NCBI RefSeq assembly: GCF_023073335.1
Contig: NZ_JADPJG010000035.1
Span: 513,813-577,812, forward strand
Length of the DNA stretch: 64,000 bases
Direction: 5' to 3'
Origin: Bradyrhizobium sp. 21
GTDB taxonomy: Bacteria > Pseudomonadota > Alphaproteobacteria > Rhizobiales > Xanthobacteraceae
Shown here: piece by piece, positions 45,991 through 54,177 of the stretch
Numbering within the stretch: the stretch's first letter is position 1
Layout of the letters: the number at the start of each line of letters is the position of its first letter
Program-made: the position numbers and the translations under genes
Notes under the pieces: model-generated
The model's input: only the letters and a program-made list of their open reading frames with translations
What the model was told of the DNA's origin: nothing
Database searches by the model: none

Positions 45991-46872
45991 CTACGCCAGC
46001 CGCTCAGCCACCATGCGGCCGATGCGTGCGAACACGGCTTCGAACTGCGTAGCGTTGGGCGTGCCGCCCTGGGTGTATGCTGCGATCAGGATCGGTGTGT
46101 CGGTCTTGGCTTCGGTCTTGGCATCGGTCTTGGGCCAGGCCACCGCGATATCGCCGGAGGCATCTTTGCCGTTGTTGCCGGTCTTGTCGCCGATTGTCCA
46201 GCTTGCGGGAAGCCCGCCGCGCAGCCGGTTCGCGCCGGTCTTGCAGCCCACCATCCATTCGGTGAGCTGCGCGCGTGAGGCCGGCGACAGTGCATCGCCC
46301 GTCACCAGTCGCTTCAGATTGCCGGCCATCGCCGCCGGCGTCGTGGTGTCCCGGGGGTCGCCGGGCGGCGAGCGATTGAGCTCGGGCTCGTTGTGGTCGA
46401 GCCGCGAAATGCTATCGCCGAGCGACCGCCAGAAGTCTGTGAGCGCGGCGGGACCGCCGATCCGCGCCAGCAGCAAATTGGCGCAAGTGTTGTCGCTGAG
46501 CTCGACGATCGCCTTGCACATCTCGGTGACCGACATTGCGCCGGCGGCAAGGTTTTGCCTGGCGACCGGTGCGTATTCCAGCAGGTCGGCCTGCCCGTAG
46601 GAGATCATGGCCGCAAGCTGGTCCTGGCCACGATCGACCCGCGCGAGCACGCAGGCCGCAAGCGAAGCCTTGAAGGTCGAGCACATGACGAATCGCTCGT
46701 CGGCGCGCCATGCGAGCTTTGCACCGGTCGCGAGGTTCTCCGCATAGACGCCGATCCGCCCGCCGCTCTCGCGCTCGTAGACTTCGAGTTCAGGCAGCGC
46801 GTCTGCGGCGAGCGCGGGGGAGGCGGCGATCCAGCACAGTGAGGCGAGCAGCGAACGGCGGTCGAGATGCAT
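45991..46872 (-). CDS. Class A beta-lactamase
   Basis: 293 aa. A signal peptide (LLASLCWIAASPALAA) is followed by all class A motifs: active Ser in CSTFK, SDN in LSDNTCAN, Glu in EPELN and KTG in GDKTGNN. A Cys pair at the TEM Cys77 and Cys123 positions (AACVLA, EMCKAIV) could form the usual disulfide. It hydrolyses beta-lactams in the periplasm. Between strands beta3 and beta4 a KTDAKTEAKTD insertion comes from a 12-bp tandem repeat. There is no AmpR-type regulator next to it. Confidence 0.93.
   Translation of the reverse strand: MHLDRRSLLASLCWIAASPALAADALPELEVYERESGGRIGVYAENLATGAKLAWRADERFVMCSTFKASLAACVLARVDRGQDQLAAMISYGQADLLEYAPVARQNLAAGAMSVTEMCKAIVELSDNTCANLLLARIGGPAALTDFWRSLGDSISRLDHNEPELNRSPPGDPRDTTTPAAMAGNLKRLVTGDALSPASRAQLTEWMVGCKTGANRLRGGLPASWTIGDKTGNNGKDASGDIAVAWPKTDAKTEAKTDTPILIAAYTQGGTPNATQFEAVFARIGRMVAERLA
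46096..46131 (-). repeat. Three 12-bp tandem units inside the beta-lactamase gene
   Basis: Coding-strand units AAGACCGATGCC, AAGACCGAAGCC and AAGACCGACACA follow one another and encode KTDA-KTEA-KTDT. They expand the turn after the strand that carries the KTG motif. The units keep the reading frame, so the protein stays intact. Confidence 0.88.
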
Positions 46873-46930
46873 GGGGAACTCTTGGGCGAGACGGGGCGGG
46901 GTGGAGATGCGGCATGCACTCCATCCGCAT

Positions 46931-47010
46931 CGTCATTGCGAGCGCTGCGAAGCAATCCAGTCTGCCTCCGCGGAAAGACTCTGGATTGCTTCGCTGCGCT
47001 CGCAATGACG
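46931..47010. repeat. Inverted repeat with 30-bp arms
   Basis: The left arm starts CGTCATTGCGAGCGCTGCGA and the right arm ends in its complement; 29 of 30 positions pair. The 20-base centre is CG-rich. It fills the gap upstream of the beta-lactamase gene and downstream of the next minus-strand gene. It could terminate the 47062-47436 transcript. Confidence 0.88.
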
Positions 47011-47061
47011 GAGGATGTGGGACGAGTGCGCCAGATTTCGGGCAGCGGAAGGTCGCGCCCC

Positions 47062-47436
47062 TCACTCCCTCAAATCATACCGATACGATTTCGACACGAT
47101 CTGCCAGCCGTCAGCCAGCTTCATCGCCACCAGATAGTCCGTGAAGAACCGCGGCGGCAGTTGGCACCGGACCTTGATGAAGGCGGTCTTGTCGTCCGAA
47201 CGGTCGATGGTGACGATGAAATCCTCGCGCGGCTTTCCTTCCGCCTTGCCGGAGGGGCGCTTGCGCACGCGGTCGAGCCAGTCCGGCACGGTCAGCACCT
47301 GCAGCTCGCCCTTCTCGACCCAGCGCAAATCGGCGGAGGGATGGAAGATGGCGCCGAGTTTTTCGGCATCGCCCTCGTAGAGTCCGTCGAAATAGGATTG
47401 CACGACGGCTTCGACGCTCGAACGGTTCTGGCTCAT
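47062..47436 (-). CDS. NTF2-like (putative lumazine-binding) protein
   Basis: 124 aa. The helical start VEAVVQSYFDGLYEGDAEKL, IFHPSADLRWVEKGEL and the end VAMKLADGWQIVSKSYRYD fit the SnoaL/NTF2-like cone fold, close to the lumazine-binding group. Such proteins can be small enzymes or ligand binders; no catalytic residues can be named. Its promoter faces the divergent GFA gene, about 95 bases away. Confidence 0.78.
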   Translation of the reverse strand: MSQNRSSVEAVVQSYFDGLYEGDAEKLGAIFHPSADLRWVEKGELQVLTVPDWLDRVRKRPSGKAEGKPREDFIVTIDRSDDKTAFIKVRCQLPPRFFTDYLVAMKLADGWQIVSKSYRYDLRE

Positions 47437-47530
47437 GGGTCATCCCTTTGAATGATGGCTCGGGTCGAACTTAGTCGTACGCATCAAAATGCGCTATGGG
47501 AGTGCGTACCATTTGCGCGAGGACACTGTG

Positions 47531-47959
47531 ATGACCGGATCAGGGAATTCGAACGCTCGTATCCTGATCGGCGAATGCTACTGCCGCGCCGTGCGCTACG
47601 AGGTGGCGGACGCGTTCTCCTATGCGATGAACTGCCACTGCTCGAATTGCCGCCGCACCACTGGCGCCGCCTTCAAGCCGTTCGCCGGAATCGCGCAGGA
47701 GAAGCTCCGCCTCGTGAGCGGCGAGGACCAGCGCATCATCTACGGTGACGGCACCACTCATGACGCCCACTGCGCCCGCTGCGGCTCGCTGCTTTATTCC
47801 CGGGTGCGCGAGGGAAAATGGGTCCATGTCGCCATGGGAACCCTGGTCGACGCTCCCTCGATCAGGCCGAGCGCCCACATTTTCGTCGGTTCGAAGGCGC
47901 CCTGGCATGAGATTACGGACGATCTGCCGCAATATCGGGGGCACGTTGGGGATGTCTAG
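47531..47959 (+). CDS. GFA/CENP-V family zinc protein
   Basis: 142 aa. The zinc-binding Cys set is visible: GECYCRAVRYE, NCHCSNCRRTTG and CARCGSLLYS. Family members were named after glutathione-dependent formaldehyde activation, but most have no proven activity. The ATG at 47531 gives the usual N-terminus (ILIGECYC soon after); a start at 47489 would add 14 residues. It is transcribed towards the caspase-like gene, 181 bases away, where no other gene is seen. Confidence 0.85.
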   Translation: MTGSGNSNARILIGECYCRAVRYEVADAFSYAMNCHCSNCRRTTGAAFKPFAGIAQEKLRLVSGEDQRIIYGDGTTHDAHCARCGSLLYSRVREGKWVHVAMGTLVDAPSIRPSAHIFVGSKAPWHEITDDLPQYRGHVGDV

Positions 47960-48140
47960 GGGAACCCGCCGCGCTCCTATTTCCCCGCGAACCGCGAGCG
48001 GACTGGCGCGACAAACAAAAGGGGTCTTTCGGCCTGCCCACGGCGCTGCCTTTCGTGACTTCCATCACAAGCGCCCGCGGCGGACCCTGCTAAAGCCATA
48101 CCAAAGGGACTCGAACTGCCCTGAACCCGGAAGTCGTGTC

Positions 48141-49973
48141 ATGCGCAATCTGCTCAGACTTTGCCCCCTTCTCCTCGCCGTCGCGCTGCTGTTCGGCGCC
48201 GGGCCGGCTTTCGCCGGGAAGCGCGTCGCGCTGGTGATCGCCAACTCGGCCTATCAGCATGCGCCGTCGCTGACCAACCCCGTCAATGACGGTTCGGTGA
48301 TGGCCAGGACGCTGAAGGAGGCTGGTTTCGACATCGTCGATTCCCGGCACGATCTGACGGCGCTGGAGACCCGGCGCGTGCTGCGCGAATTCGCCGACGG
48401 GACCCGTGATGCCGACATCGCCGTGGTCTACTATGCCGGCCACGGCATCGAGGTCGAAGGCTCGAACTATCTGATCCCTGTCGACGCCAAGCTGGAGCGT
48501 GACACCGACGTCTATGACGAGGCGCTCTCGCTCGACCGCGTCCTGGTCGCGGTCGAGCCTGCCAAGCAGCTTCGCCTGGTGATTCTGGATGCCTGCCGTG
48601 ATAATCCGTTCGGCAGGACCATGAAGCGCACGGTCGCCTCGCGCGGCATTGGCCGCGGCCTCGCACAGGTCGAGCCGACCAGCCCGAACACGCTGATCGC
48701 CTATTCGGCCAAGGCCGGCTTCACGGCGCAGGATGGCGACGGCGCCAACAGCCCCTTTACGGTTGCGCTGTCGAAGCATCTGACGACGCCGGGCCTCGAC
48801 GTCCGCCGCGCCTTCGGCTTCGTGCGTGACGAGGTGCTCAAGTCGACCGCCAACAAGCAGGAGCCGTTCGTATACGGTTCGCTCGGCGGCGAGGACGTGC
48901 CGCTGGTTCCGGTCAAGGTGGTGGCCGCAGCAACGGCAGCGCCTGTGGCGAACCCGCAGGCCGATATCCGCCGCGACTACGAGCTCTCGCTCCAGGTCGG
49001 CAACAGAGCGGCATGGGAGGCGTTCCTCGCCCAGCATCCCGACGGCTTCTATTCCAACCTTGCCAAGCTTCAACTCGATAAAATCGGCGCGGAGCAGGCC
49101 CATGCGGCTGCCACCGAGAAGGCGAAGCAGGCCGAAGCCGAGCGTGATCGCCTCGTCGCCGTCGGTGCGCAGAAGGATGCGCAGGCCAGGGCCACCGCGG
49201 ATGCAAAGGCCGCCGAGCAGGCGCAGCTTGTCGCGCAGAAGGCCAAGGAACAGGCGCAGCAGCAGGCGGCCGCCGCCGAGCAGCAGCGCGTCAACCTCGC
49301 TGCCGCGGCGCCGAGTGCCGCGCCCGCCAGCGCGGCGAGCCCCACCGGCCCCAACGTCGCGTCGCTGACGCCGGCCACTGCGCCGGCCGATCTCAGCCGT
49401 TCGGTGCAGACCGAGCTCGGCCGCGTCGGCTGCTACTCCGGGCAGGCCGATGGCAATTGGACGACGTCCTCGCAGCGGTCGCTGTCGCAGTTCAACCGTT
49501 ACGCCGGCACCAAGCTCGACGTGAAGGTGGCGAGCACCGACGCGCTCGATACGGTCAAGGCCAAGCCGTCGCGCGTGTGCCCGCTGGTTTGCGAGCATGG
49601 CTTCAAGACCGACGGTGACAAGTGCACGAAGATTGTCTGCCGTGACGGTTATGCGATCAACGACGACAATGAGTGCGAGAAGCAGCGTGTCGCCAAGCCG
49701 GCAACTGCCAAGCCCGCAACCGCCAAGCGTGACGACGGCGATGAGCGTCCGGCACGGCAGCGCCGTCAGGCCGGCGGTGAGGCTGCCGGAGCGGCGGGCG
49801 GCTTTGGCGGCGCTGCGGGCATCGCTGCTGCCGCTGGCGCCGGCCGCCGCTCGAGTGGCGGACAGCTATTCTGCAACAACACCGGCTGTCGTGCGGTCAA
49901 CCGTGGTTGCCATCTCGAATATCGCGGCGGTGGCGGCCCCGGCAACGATGCCAATGCCGAGGTGTGTAACTAG
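48141..49973 (+). CDS. Secreted caspase-like (orthocaspase) protein with Cys-rich C-terminus
   Basis: 610 aa. A signal peptide ends at about residue 25 (GPAFAG). The caspase-like p20 domain spans about 27-250 with catalytic His101 in YYAGHGIEV and Cys152 in ILDACRDNPFG. A linker follows, then a long Ala/Lys/Glu/Gln-rich helical stretch (about 310-400) and a segment like a peptidoglycan-binding repeat (LSRSVQTELGRVGCYSG). A Cys-rich part then appears (CPLVCEHGF, CTKIVCRDGY). The end is Gly/Ala-rich and closes with six-residue spaced Cys. It probably acts in the periplasm; target unknown. Confidence 0.85.
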   Translation: MRNLLRLCPLLLAVALLFGAGPAFAGKRVALVIANSAYQHAPSLTNPVNDGSVMARTLKEAGFDIVDSRHDLTALETRRVLREFADGTRDADIAVVYYAGHGIEVEGSNYLIPVDAKLERDTDVYDEALSLDRVLVAVEPAKQLRLVILDACRDNPFGRTMKRTVASRGIGRGLAQVEPTSPNTLIAYSAKAGFTAQDGDGANSPFTVALSKHLTTPGLDVRRAFGFVRDEVLKSTANKQEPFVYGSLGGEDVPLVPVKVVAAATAAPVANPQADIRRDYELSLQVGNRAAWEAFLAQHPDGFYSNLAKLQLDKIGAEQAHAAATEKAKQAEAERDRLVAVGAQKDAQARATADAKAAEQAQLVAQKAKEQAQQQAAAAEQQRVNLAAAAPSAAPASAASPTGPNVASLTPATAPADLSRSVQTELGRVGCYSGQADGNWTTSSQRSLSQFNRYAGTKLDVKVASTDALDTVKAKPSRVCPLVCEHGFKTDGDKCTKIVCRDGYAINDDNECEKQRVAKPATAKPATAKRDDGDERPARQRRQAGGEAAGAAGGFGGAAGIAAAAGAGRRSSGGQLFCNNTGCRAVNRGCHLEYRGGGGPGNDANAEVCN

Positions 49974-49989
49974 GATTGCGGTCCACATG

Positions 49990-50112
49990 GTCGTCCTGGC
50001 GAAAAGCCAGGACCCATAACCACCAACCTTGGTTTTGCGAAAACTTGTGGCTGGCAACTGAGCGCTGCGACGTCTCCCTGGGGTAATGGGTTCTGGCTTT
50101 CGCCAGGACGAC
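49990..50112. repeat. 123-bp element with terminal inverted repeats
   Basis: GTCGTCCTGGCGAAAAGCCA at the left pairs with TGGCTTTCGCCAGGACGAC at the right, and each arm is a hairpin. It is a relative of the 33218-33338 element (GTCCTGG instead of GTCCCGG) and lies between convergent genes. Confidence 0.82.
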
Positions 50113-50128
50113 TCCCTTGAGAGGGAGA

Positions 50129-50821
50129 TCAAGCCGAGATCGCGCTCGCGGCGATGTTCACCGTCAGCGCCAGCAAAGCCGTGTTGTAGATGAAAGAGAT
50201 GATGCCGTGCGCTGTCGCGGTGCGGCGGATGGTCTTGTCGGTGATGCCGACGTCGGAGACCTGCGCGGTCATTCCGATCACGAACGAGAAATAGACGAAG
50301 TCCCAATAGTCGGCGTGGTCTTCCTTGTCGCCACTCGGAAACTCAAGACCGCCTGGCTTGGCGTGCCGGTAATAGTCATGCGCGTAATGCAGCGCGAAAG
50401 TCGTGTGCACGGCGGCCCATGACAACGCGATTGTGGTGATCGCGATGGTCAGCTCCCACGCCCCGCGATGCGGCGTGCCGAGCTCGGCGACGATCGCCGC
50501 GATACTCGCGAAGGCGCCGATCGCCGTCACCAGCAGGATCACGAACCGGCCGTCGTCCTGCATCGCGGCGCTGCGGCGGATGTGCTGGTGGTCGTTGCAC
50601 AGCATCATCGTATAGACCAGCACCAGATACACCGCGATCAGCGCATCCCAGCCGAACAGCAGCCGCGTCACCAGCCGGTGCGAGCCCGGTATCAGCAGGC
50701 AGACGAGGACACCGACGGCCAGCGAGATGAACGTCCGCGGCCTCGCATAAATCAGCCGCATCGGCCGCGACATCTTGCGAAAGCGGGCGAGGGCGGGATC
50801 TTCCTTGCTGCCGCTCGCCAT
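50129..50821 (-). CDS. DUF1345 family membrane protein
   Basis: 230 aa, four to five membrane segments. DUF1345 features are visible: GWDALIAVYLVLVY, HTTFALHYAHDYY, and DYWDFVYFSFVIGMTAQVSD. The function is unknown. The start ATG follows the stop of the polyprenyl synthase gene by seven bases, so the two are in one transcript. Longer upstream reading in this frame lies inside that gene and is rejected. Confidence 0.85.
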   Translation of the reverse strand: MASGSKEDPALARFRKMSRPMRLIYARPRTFISLAVGVLVCLLIPGSHRLVTRLLFGWDALIAVYLVLVYTMMLCNDHQHIRRSAAMQDDGRFVILLVTAIGAFASIAAIVAELGTPHRGAWELTIAITTIALSWAAVHTTFALHYAHDYYRHAKPGGLEFPSGDKEDHADYWDFVYFSFVIGMTAQVSDVGITDKTIRRTATAHGIISFIYNTALLALTVNIAASAISA

Positions 50822-50828
50822 CGCGCGA

Positions 50829-51752
50829 CTAGCTCTTGCGTTCGGCCACGAACCGCGCAGCCGCTTGCAGCACGGCGGCCCGGTCGCCGAAGATCGACAC
50901 CGCGCTATCGGCGCGTGCGAGCAGGTCGCGAACGCGCTGCTTGGCGCCATCGATGCCGAGCTGGGTGACGAAGGTGGTCTTGCCCATCGCTGCGTCCTGG
51001 CCCGAGGGCTTGCCGAGCGCGGCCGCATCGCCCTCGACGTCGAGCAGGTCGTCGGCGATCTGGAAGGCTTCGCCGAGTGCGCGGCCGTAATCATCGAGCG
51101 CCTGATATTCCTTTTGCGAGGCCTGGCCGAGGATCGCGCCGGCGATGCAGCCGTAGCGCAGCAGCGCACCCGTCTTCATCTGCTGAAGACGGGCGACATC
51201 GACCGGCTCGCGATCGCCAAAGCGGCCTTCGCCGGCGAGATCGAGGATCTGGCCGCCGACCATGCCGCCGATGCCGGCGCAGCGCGCCAGGGCGCGCGTC
51301 AGCAGCAGCCGCACATTGGCGTCGCGGTGAATCTCGTCGCGGGTGATGATGTCGAAGGCGAGCGTCAAGAGGCCGTCGCCGGCGAGGATCGCGGTGGCGT
51401 CGTCGGTCTTCTTGTGCAGGGTCGGACGGCCGCGGCGCAGGTCCGAATTGTCCATCGCCGGCAGATCGTCATGGATCAGCGAATAGCAGTGGATGCATTC
51501 GAGCGCCGCACCGGCGAGCAGCGCGGCTTCGCGGGGCACGCCGAACACGGCCGCGCTCTCGACCACCAGGAACGGCCGCAGGCGCTTGCCGCCGTTGAGG
51601 CTCGAATAGCGCATTGCGTCCATCAGTCGCTTGGGCCGGGCGATCTCATCAGGCAGAATGTCGTCCGCCAACAGGCGCCCGAGCAGGGCCTCGGTGTCAT
51701 CAGCGGTCTTGTCCAGACGTTTGGCGAAATCGGACGGGGACGTGCCGGTCAT
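50829..51752 (-). CDS. ispA: Polyprenyl diphosphate synthase (farnesyl diphosphate synthase type)
   Basis: 307 aa. The first Asp-rich motif is LIHDDLPAMD (DDX4D, the bacterial short-chain type) and the second is IADDLLDVEG. GGKRLRPFL, in which Lys and Arg bind IPP, is at about 55. It condenses IPP with DMAPP or GPP to farnesyl diphosphate; geranylgeranyl diphosphate is the alternative. The ATG beginning MTGTSPSD is used, with a longer start 12 codons upstream rejected. It is divergent from mtgA. Confidence 0.88.
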   Translation of the reverse strand: MTGTSPSDFAKRLDKTADDTEALLGRLLADDILPDEIARPKRLMDAMRYSSLNGGKRLRPFLVVESAAVFGVPREAALLAGAALECIHCYSLIHDDLPAMDNSDLRRGRPTLHKKTDDATAILAGDGLLTLAFDIITRDEIHRDANVRLLLTRALARCAGIGGMVGGQILDLAGEGRFGDREPVDVARLQQMKTGALLRYGCIAGAILGQASQKEYQALDDYGRALGEAFQIADDLLDVEGDAAALGKPSGQDAAMGKTTFVTQLGIDGAKQRVRDLLARADSAVSIFGDRAAVLQAAARFVAERKS

Positions 51753-51912
51753 CAAGAAGGGCTCCAGAACTAAAATTCGGCGGGACAATCCTTTATGCGC
51801 CCGCCTCAGTCAATCGTTTGGAAGGCCTAAAAAGTGCTGGAAAAGGCCCGAATTATCACAGACTTAATGCCGGGCCCGTGGCCGCGTTTCGTTCTGCGCT
51901 GGAAAGGTTGAT

Positions 51913-52587
51913 TTGCGCGTCGTCAAAATCCTTCTCCTGGTGCTCGCGGTCGCGGCTCTCGCGCCCTATGTGGTCGCGCCGTTCTACCGCGCCGGGCATC
52001 CCGTTTCGACGCTGATGGTCTGGCGCTCGCTCCGCGGCGCGCCGATGCAGCGGGAATGGATCGATCTGGCGGCGATGTCGCCCGCACTGCCGCGCGCGGT
52101 GGTGGCGGCCGAGGACGCCCATTTCTGCAAGCATCACGGCATCGACTGGGGCGCGCTGCGGGAGGCCATCGACGACGCGAAGGAGGACGGCACGCCGTTC
52201 CGGGGCGCCTCCACCATCACCCAGCAGGTGGCGAAAAACCTGTTCCTCTGGCAGGGGCGGGATTTCGTCCGCAAGGCGCTGGAATTCCCGCTGGCGCTGT
52301 GGATCGACCTGGTCCTGCCCAAGGCGCGGATCCTGGAGATTTACCTCAACATCGCCGAGCTCGGCCCGCAGGGCCAGTTTGGCGTCGAGGCGGCCAGCGC
52401 CTATGCCTTCGGCAAGTCGGCCGAGGACCTCTCGCCCCGGGAAGCGGCCCTCCTGGCCTCGATCCTGCCGAATCCGGTCAAACGCAGCGCCAGGACCCCC
52501 GGGCCCGGCGTGCGGCGGCTCGCCGGGACCTATGTGGCGCGGGCGCAGGCCTCTTCGCTTTCGACCTGCTGGCGGGAAAATCGCTGA
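51913..52587 (+). CDS. mtgA: Monofunctional peptidoglycan glycosyltransferase MtgA
   Basis: 224 aa. One N-terminal membrane segment (VVKILLLVLAVAALAPY) is followed by a GT51 domain only: AAEDAHFCKHHGIDW with the catalytic Glu, STITQQVAKNLFLW and ARILEIYLNIAELG. It polymerises lipid II without crosslinking. The start is TTG with GGAAAGG upstream; no ATG precedes the membrane segment. It sits upstream of rpmF, an arrangement I believe is common in related genomes. Confidence 0.92.
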   Translation: MRVVKILLLVLAVAALAPYVVAPFYRAGHPVSTLMVWRSLRGAPMQREWIDLAAMSPALPRAVVAAEDAHFCKHHGIDWGALREAIDDAKEDGTPFRGASTITQQVAKNLFLWQGRDFVRKALEFPLALWIDLVLPKARILEIYLNIAELGPQGQFGVEAASAYAFGKSAEDLSPREAALLASILPNPVKRSARTPGPGVRRLAGTYVARAQASSLSTCWRENR

Positions 52588-52634
52588 TTTCGGGTCCTTT
52601 TCGGGCGTATTTTCCGGCCCAGAACCCTAGATTT

Positions 52635-52665
52635 AAGGCCGGCCTTCCTCTATAAGCCCGGCCTT
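52635..52665. promoter_or_regulatory. Double GGCCGG dyad in the rpmF leader
   Basis: AAGGCCGG (52635-52642) is complementary to CCGGCCTT (52658-52665), and AAGGCCGGCCTT at 52635-52646 is also self-complementary, so two folds compete. It lies 90-120 bases before the rpmF ATG in a 168-bp gap. It may terminate mtgA transcription or shape the L32 leader. Confidence 0.4.
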
Positions 52666-52755
52666 GACCGGCATTCAGCTCGCCTCGGTTTGCGGGTGCT
52701 GAGCCGTCCCCTCGCGGACGATGCCCCAAAACACCAATCCCTAGAGGATATTGAA

Positions 52756-52938
52756 ATGGCCGTTCCGAGAAGAAAAACCTCGCCGTCGCGTCGTGGCATG
52801 CGCCGCTCGGCAGACGCCATCAAGAAGCCGACCTATGTGGAAGACAAGGACTCCGGTGAGCTCCGTCGTCCGCACCATCTCGACCTCAAGACCGGCATGT
52901 ACAAGGGCCGTCAGGTCCTGAAGAAGAAAGAGTCCTGA
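52756..52938 (+). CDS. rpmF: 50S ribosomal protein L32
   Basis: 60 aa, complete bL32. It starts MAVPRRKTSPSRRGMRRSAD, as in other alphaproteobacteria. There are no zinc Cys pairs, so it is the Cys-minus form. It ends in the Lys-rich VLKKKES tail. AGAGGATATTGAA precedes the ATG. A terminator hairpin overlaps its stop codon. Confidence 0.97.
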   Translation: MAVPRRKTSPSRRGMRRSADAIKKPTYVEDKDSGELRRPHHLDLKTGMYKGRQVLKKKES

Positions 52939-52950
52939 GCAGGACTTTTT
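52928..52950 (+). terminator. Rho-independent terminator of rpmF
   Basis: AGTCC (52931-52935), loop TGAGCA, then GGACT (52942-52946) followed by a run of T to 52950. Upstream A residues pair with the T run and lengthen the stem. The hairpin includes the rpmF stop codon. Confidence 0.75.
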
Positions 52951-53080
52951 CTTCAGGCGGGACGATTTGGCCTGCCTGATTTCGGCCAACCCATGAGATA
53001 TGACAGTGACGGCGGCGGAGCGAATGCTTGGCCGCCGCATTGTCCTGTCTGGATATCTTGATCGAGAAGGCATTTCGCCG

Positions 53081-53731
53081 ATGGTCGGTTTCCCGCTGCT
53101 CCTGATTCCGCTCGCGGTCTACAACAGCATCGCCTTCCTGATGCCGGGCGTGTCCTTTACGGACGCGCTGTTCAAGGTGCCGATGATCACGGGGGAGGCC
53201 TGGCCGGTCACGCTCGGCGATTTGATGCTCGCGCTCGGGATCGTGCTGCTGCTGCTCGAAGTGGTCAAGGGCGCGCGGCCCGGCTCGAAATTCCTGATGG
53301 ATCATTTGCTGTCGCTGATCGTGTTCGGCGCGGCCGCGGCCGAATTCGTGATGTGGCCGAAATTCGGCAACTCCACCTATTTCCTTCTGGTGCTGCTCGC
53401 GATGGCCGATTTCCTCGGCGGCATCGCCCAGCGCACGCGCCGCCGCGTTGCCTATGTCGCCGAGACAACGGCGCCCGCTCCGCGCAAGGCGAAACGTCAG
53501 GTGGAAGCTGCGGCCGATGAAGCGATTTCGGAGCCCAAGTTCGAGCCGGTCATCACGCCACAGCCGGCACCAGCGGCGCCGCCTGCCTCCACGGCGCAAT
53601 CCGTCGCCGAATCCGTGCTGATGGATCACCCCGCGCCGAAGCCGGTTCAGAGCACGTCCTCACCGGAAATCCCCTCGCCGCATCTTCAGCCCGGCAACGG
53701 CACGCCGTCGTCTCCCGACGCGCCGCGCTGA
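53081..53731 (+). CDS. Uncharacterised membrane protein with Pro/Ala-rich tail
   Basis: 216 aa. Four membrane segments lie in the first 120 residues (FPLLLIPLAVYNSIAFLM, LGDLMLALGIVLLLLEVV, LLSLIVFGAAAAEFVM and FLLVLLAMADFLGG). A cytoplasmic or periplasmic tail rich in Pro, Ala and Ser follows from about 125. I do not recognise a named family. The ATG at 53081 is chosen since the membrane region starts there; an ATG-like start at 53000 would add 27 residues. Confidence 0.72.
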   Translation: MVGFPLLLIPLAVYNSIAFLMPGVSFTDALFKVPMITGEAWPVTLGDLMLALGIVLLLLEVVKGARPGSKFLMDHLLSLIVFGAAAAEFVMWPKFGNSTYFLLVLLAMADFLGGIAQRTRRRVAYVAETTAPAPRKAKRQVEAAADEAISEPKFEPVITPQPAPAAPPASTAQSVAESVLMDHPAPKPVQSTSSPEIPSPHLQPGNGTPSSPDAPR

Positions 53732-53737
53732 TCACCT

Positions 53738-53998
53738 TCAAGCCACCTGCCGCGTGCGCGCAGTGACGCTCGGAAGTGGATGCTTGCTGCCATAGGCGAC
53801 CTGCGCATCCCCGGAAGACGCGCGTCGAAGCCGGCTCGTTTGGGGCAGATGCTCGGCATTGGCGATGAGCTGGGTGACGAAGCTGGGATCGGGGCGCGGC
53901 AGCGGCGCCTTGTTGACCCATTGCAACATCGGTAGCTGCGGCACCAGGGCCGTGCCCGTGCCGTTGTCCGCCTGGTCCGATCGGTCGGTACTCAACAT
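53738..53998 (-). CDS. Small uncharacterised protein
   Basis: 86 aa from the ATG, three codons inside the longest frame. It contains TGTALVPQLPMLQWVNKAPLPRP and a following helix LIANAEHLPQTSRLRRAS. No domain is recognised, no membrane segment is seen, and codon use looks like that of neighbouring genes. The third codon positions and the ordered PxxP segments suggest a real gene. It is convergent with the 53081-53731 gene, seven bases apart. Confidence 0.55.
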   Translation of the reverse strand: MLSTDRSDQADNGTGTALVPQLPMLQWVNKAPLPRPDPSFVTQLIANAEHLPQTSRLRRASSGDAQVAYGSKHPLPSVTARTRQVA

Positions 53999-54177
53999 CG
54001 CTATCACCGTTGATCCGGCAAGGCCTGTCGCGTTTCGGGACGCTGGCGCCGGTGCGTGTCATGTACTCGCAAGGCCTATGCCGGGCGGGCCGTTTGGTTC
54101 CCGCGGCGTGAGGAAACGTGGTTTCCAAATTGTTTATCAACTTTGCCTAGGGTCAATGGCGAATCTGGCTTTATCCT

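Noticed and set aside
45991..46872. Carbapenemase-type Cys69-Cys238 disulfide in the beta-lactamase
   Set aside because: Cys precedes the active Ser (CSTFK), but the residues after KTG are Asn and Gly, so the partner Cys is missing.
46931..47010. Insertion sequence ends
   Set aside because: The inverted arms flank only 20 bases, with no transposase and no target duplication seen.
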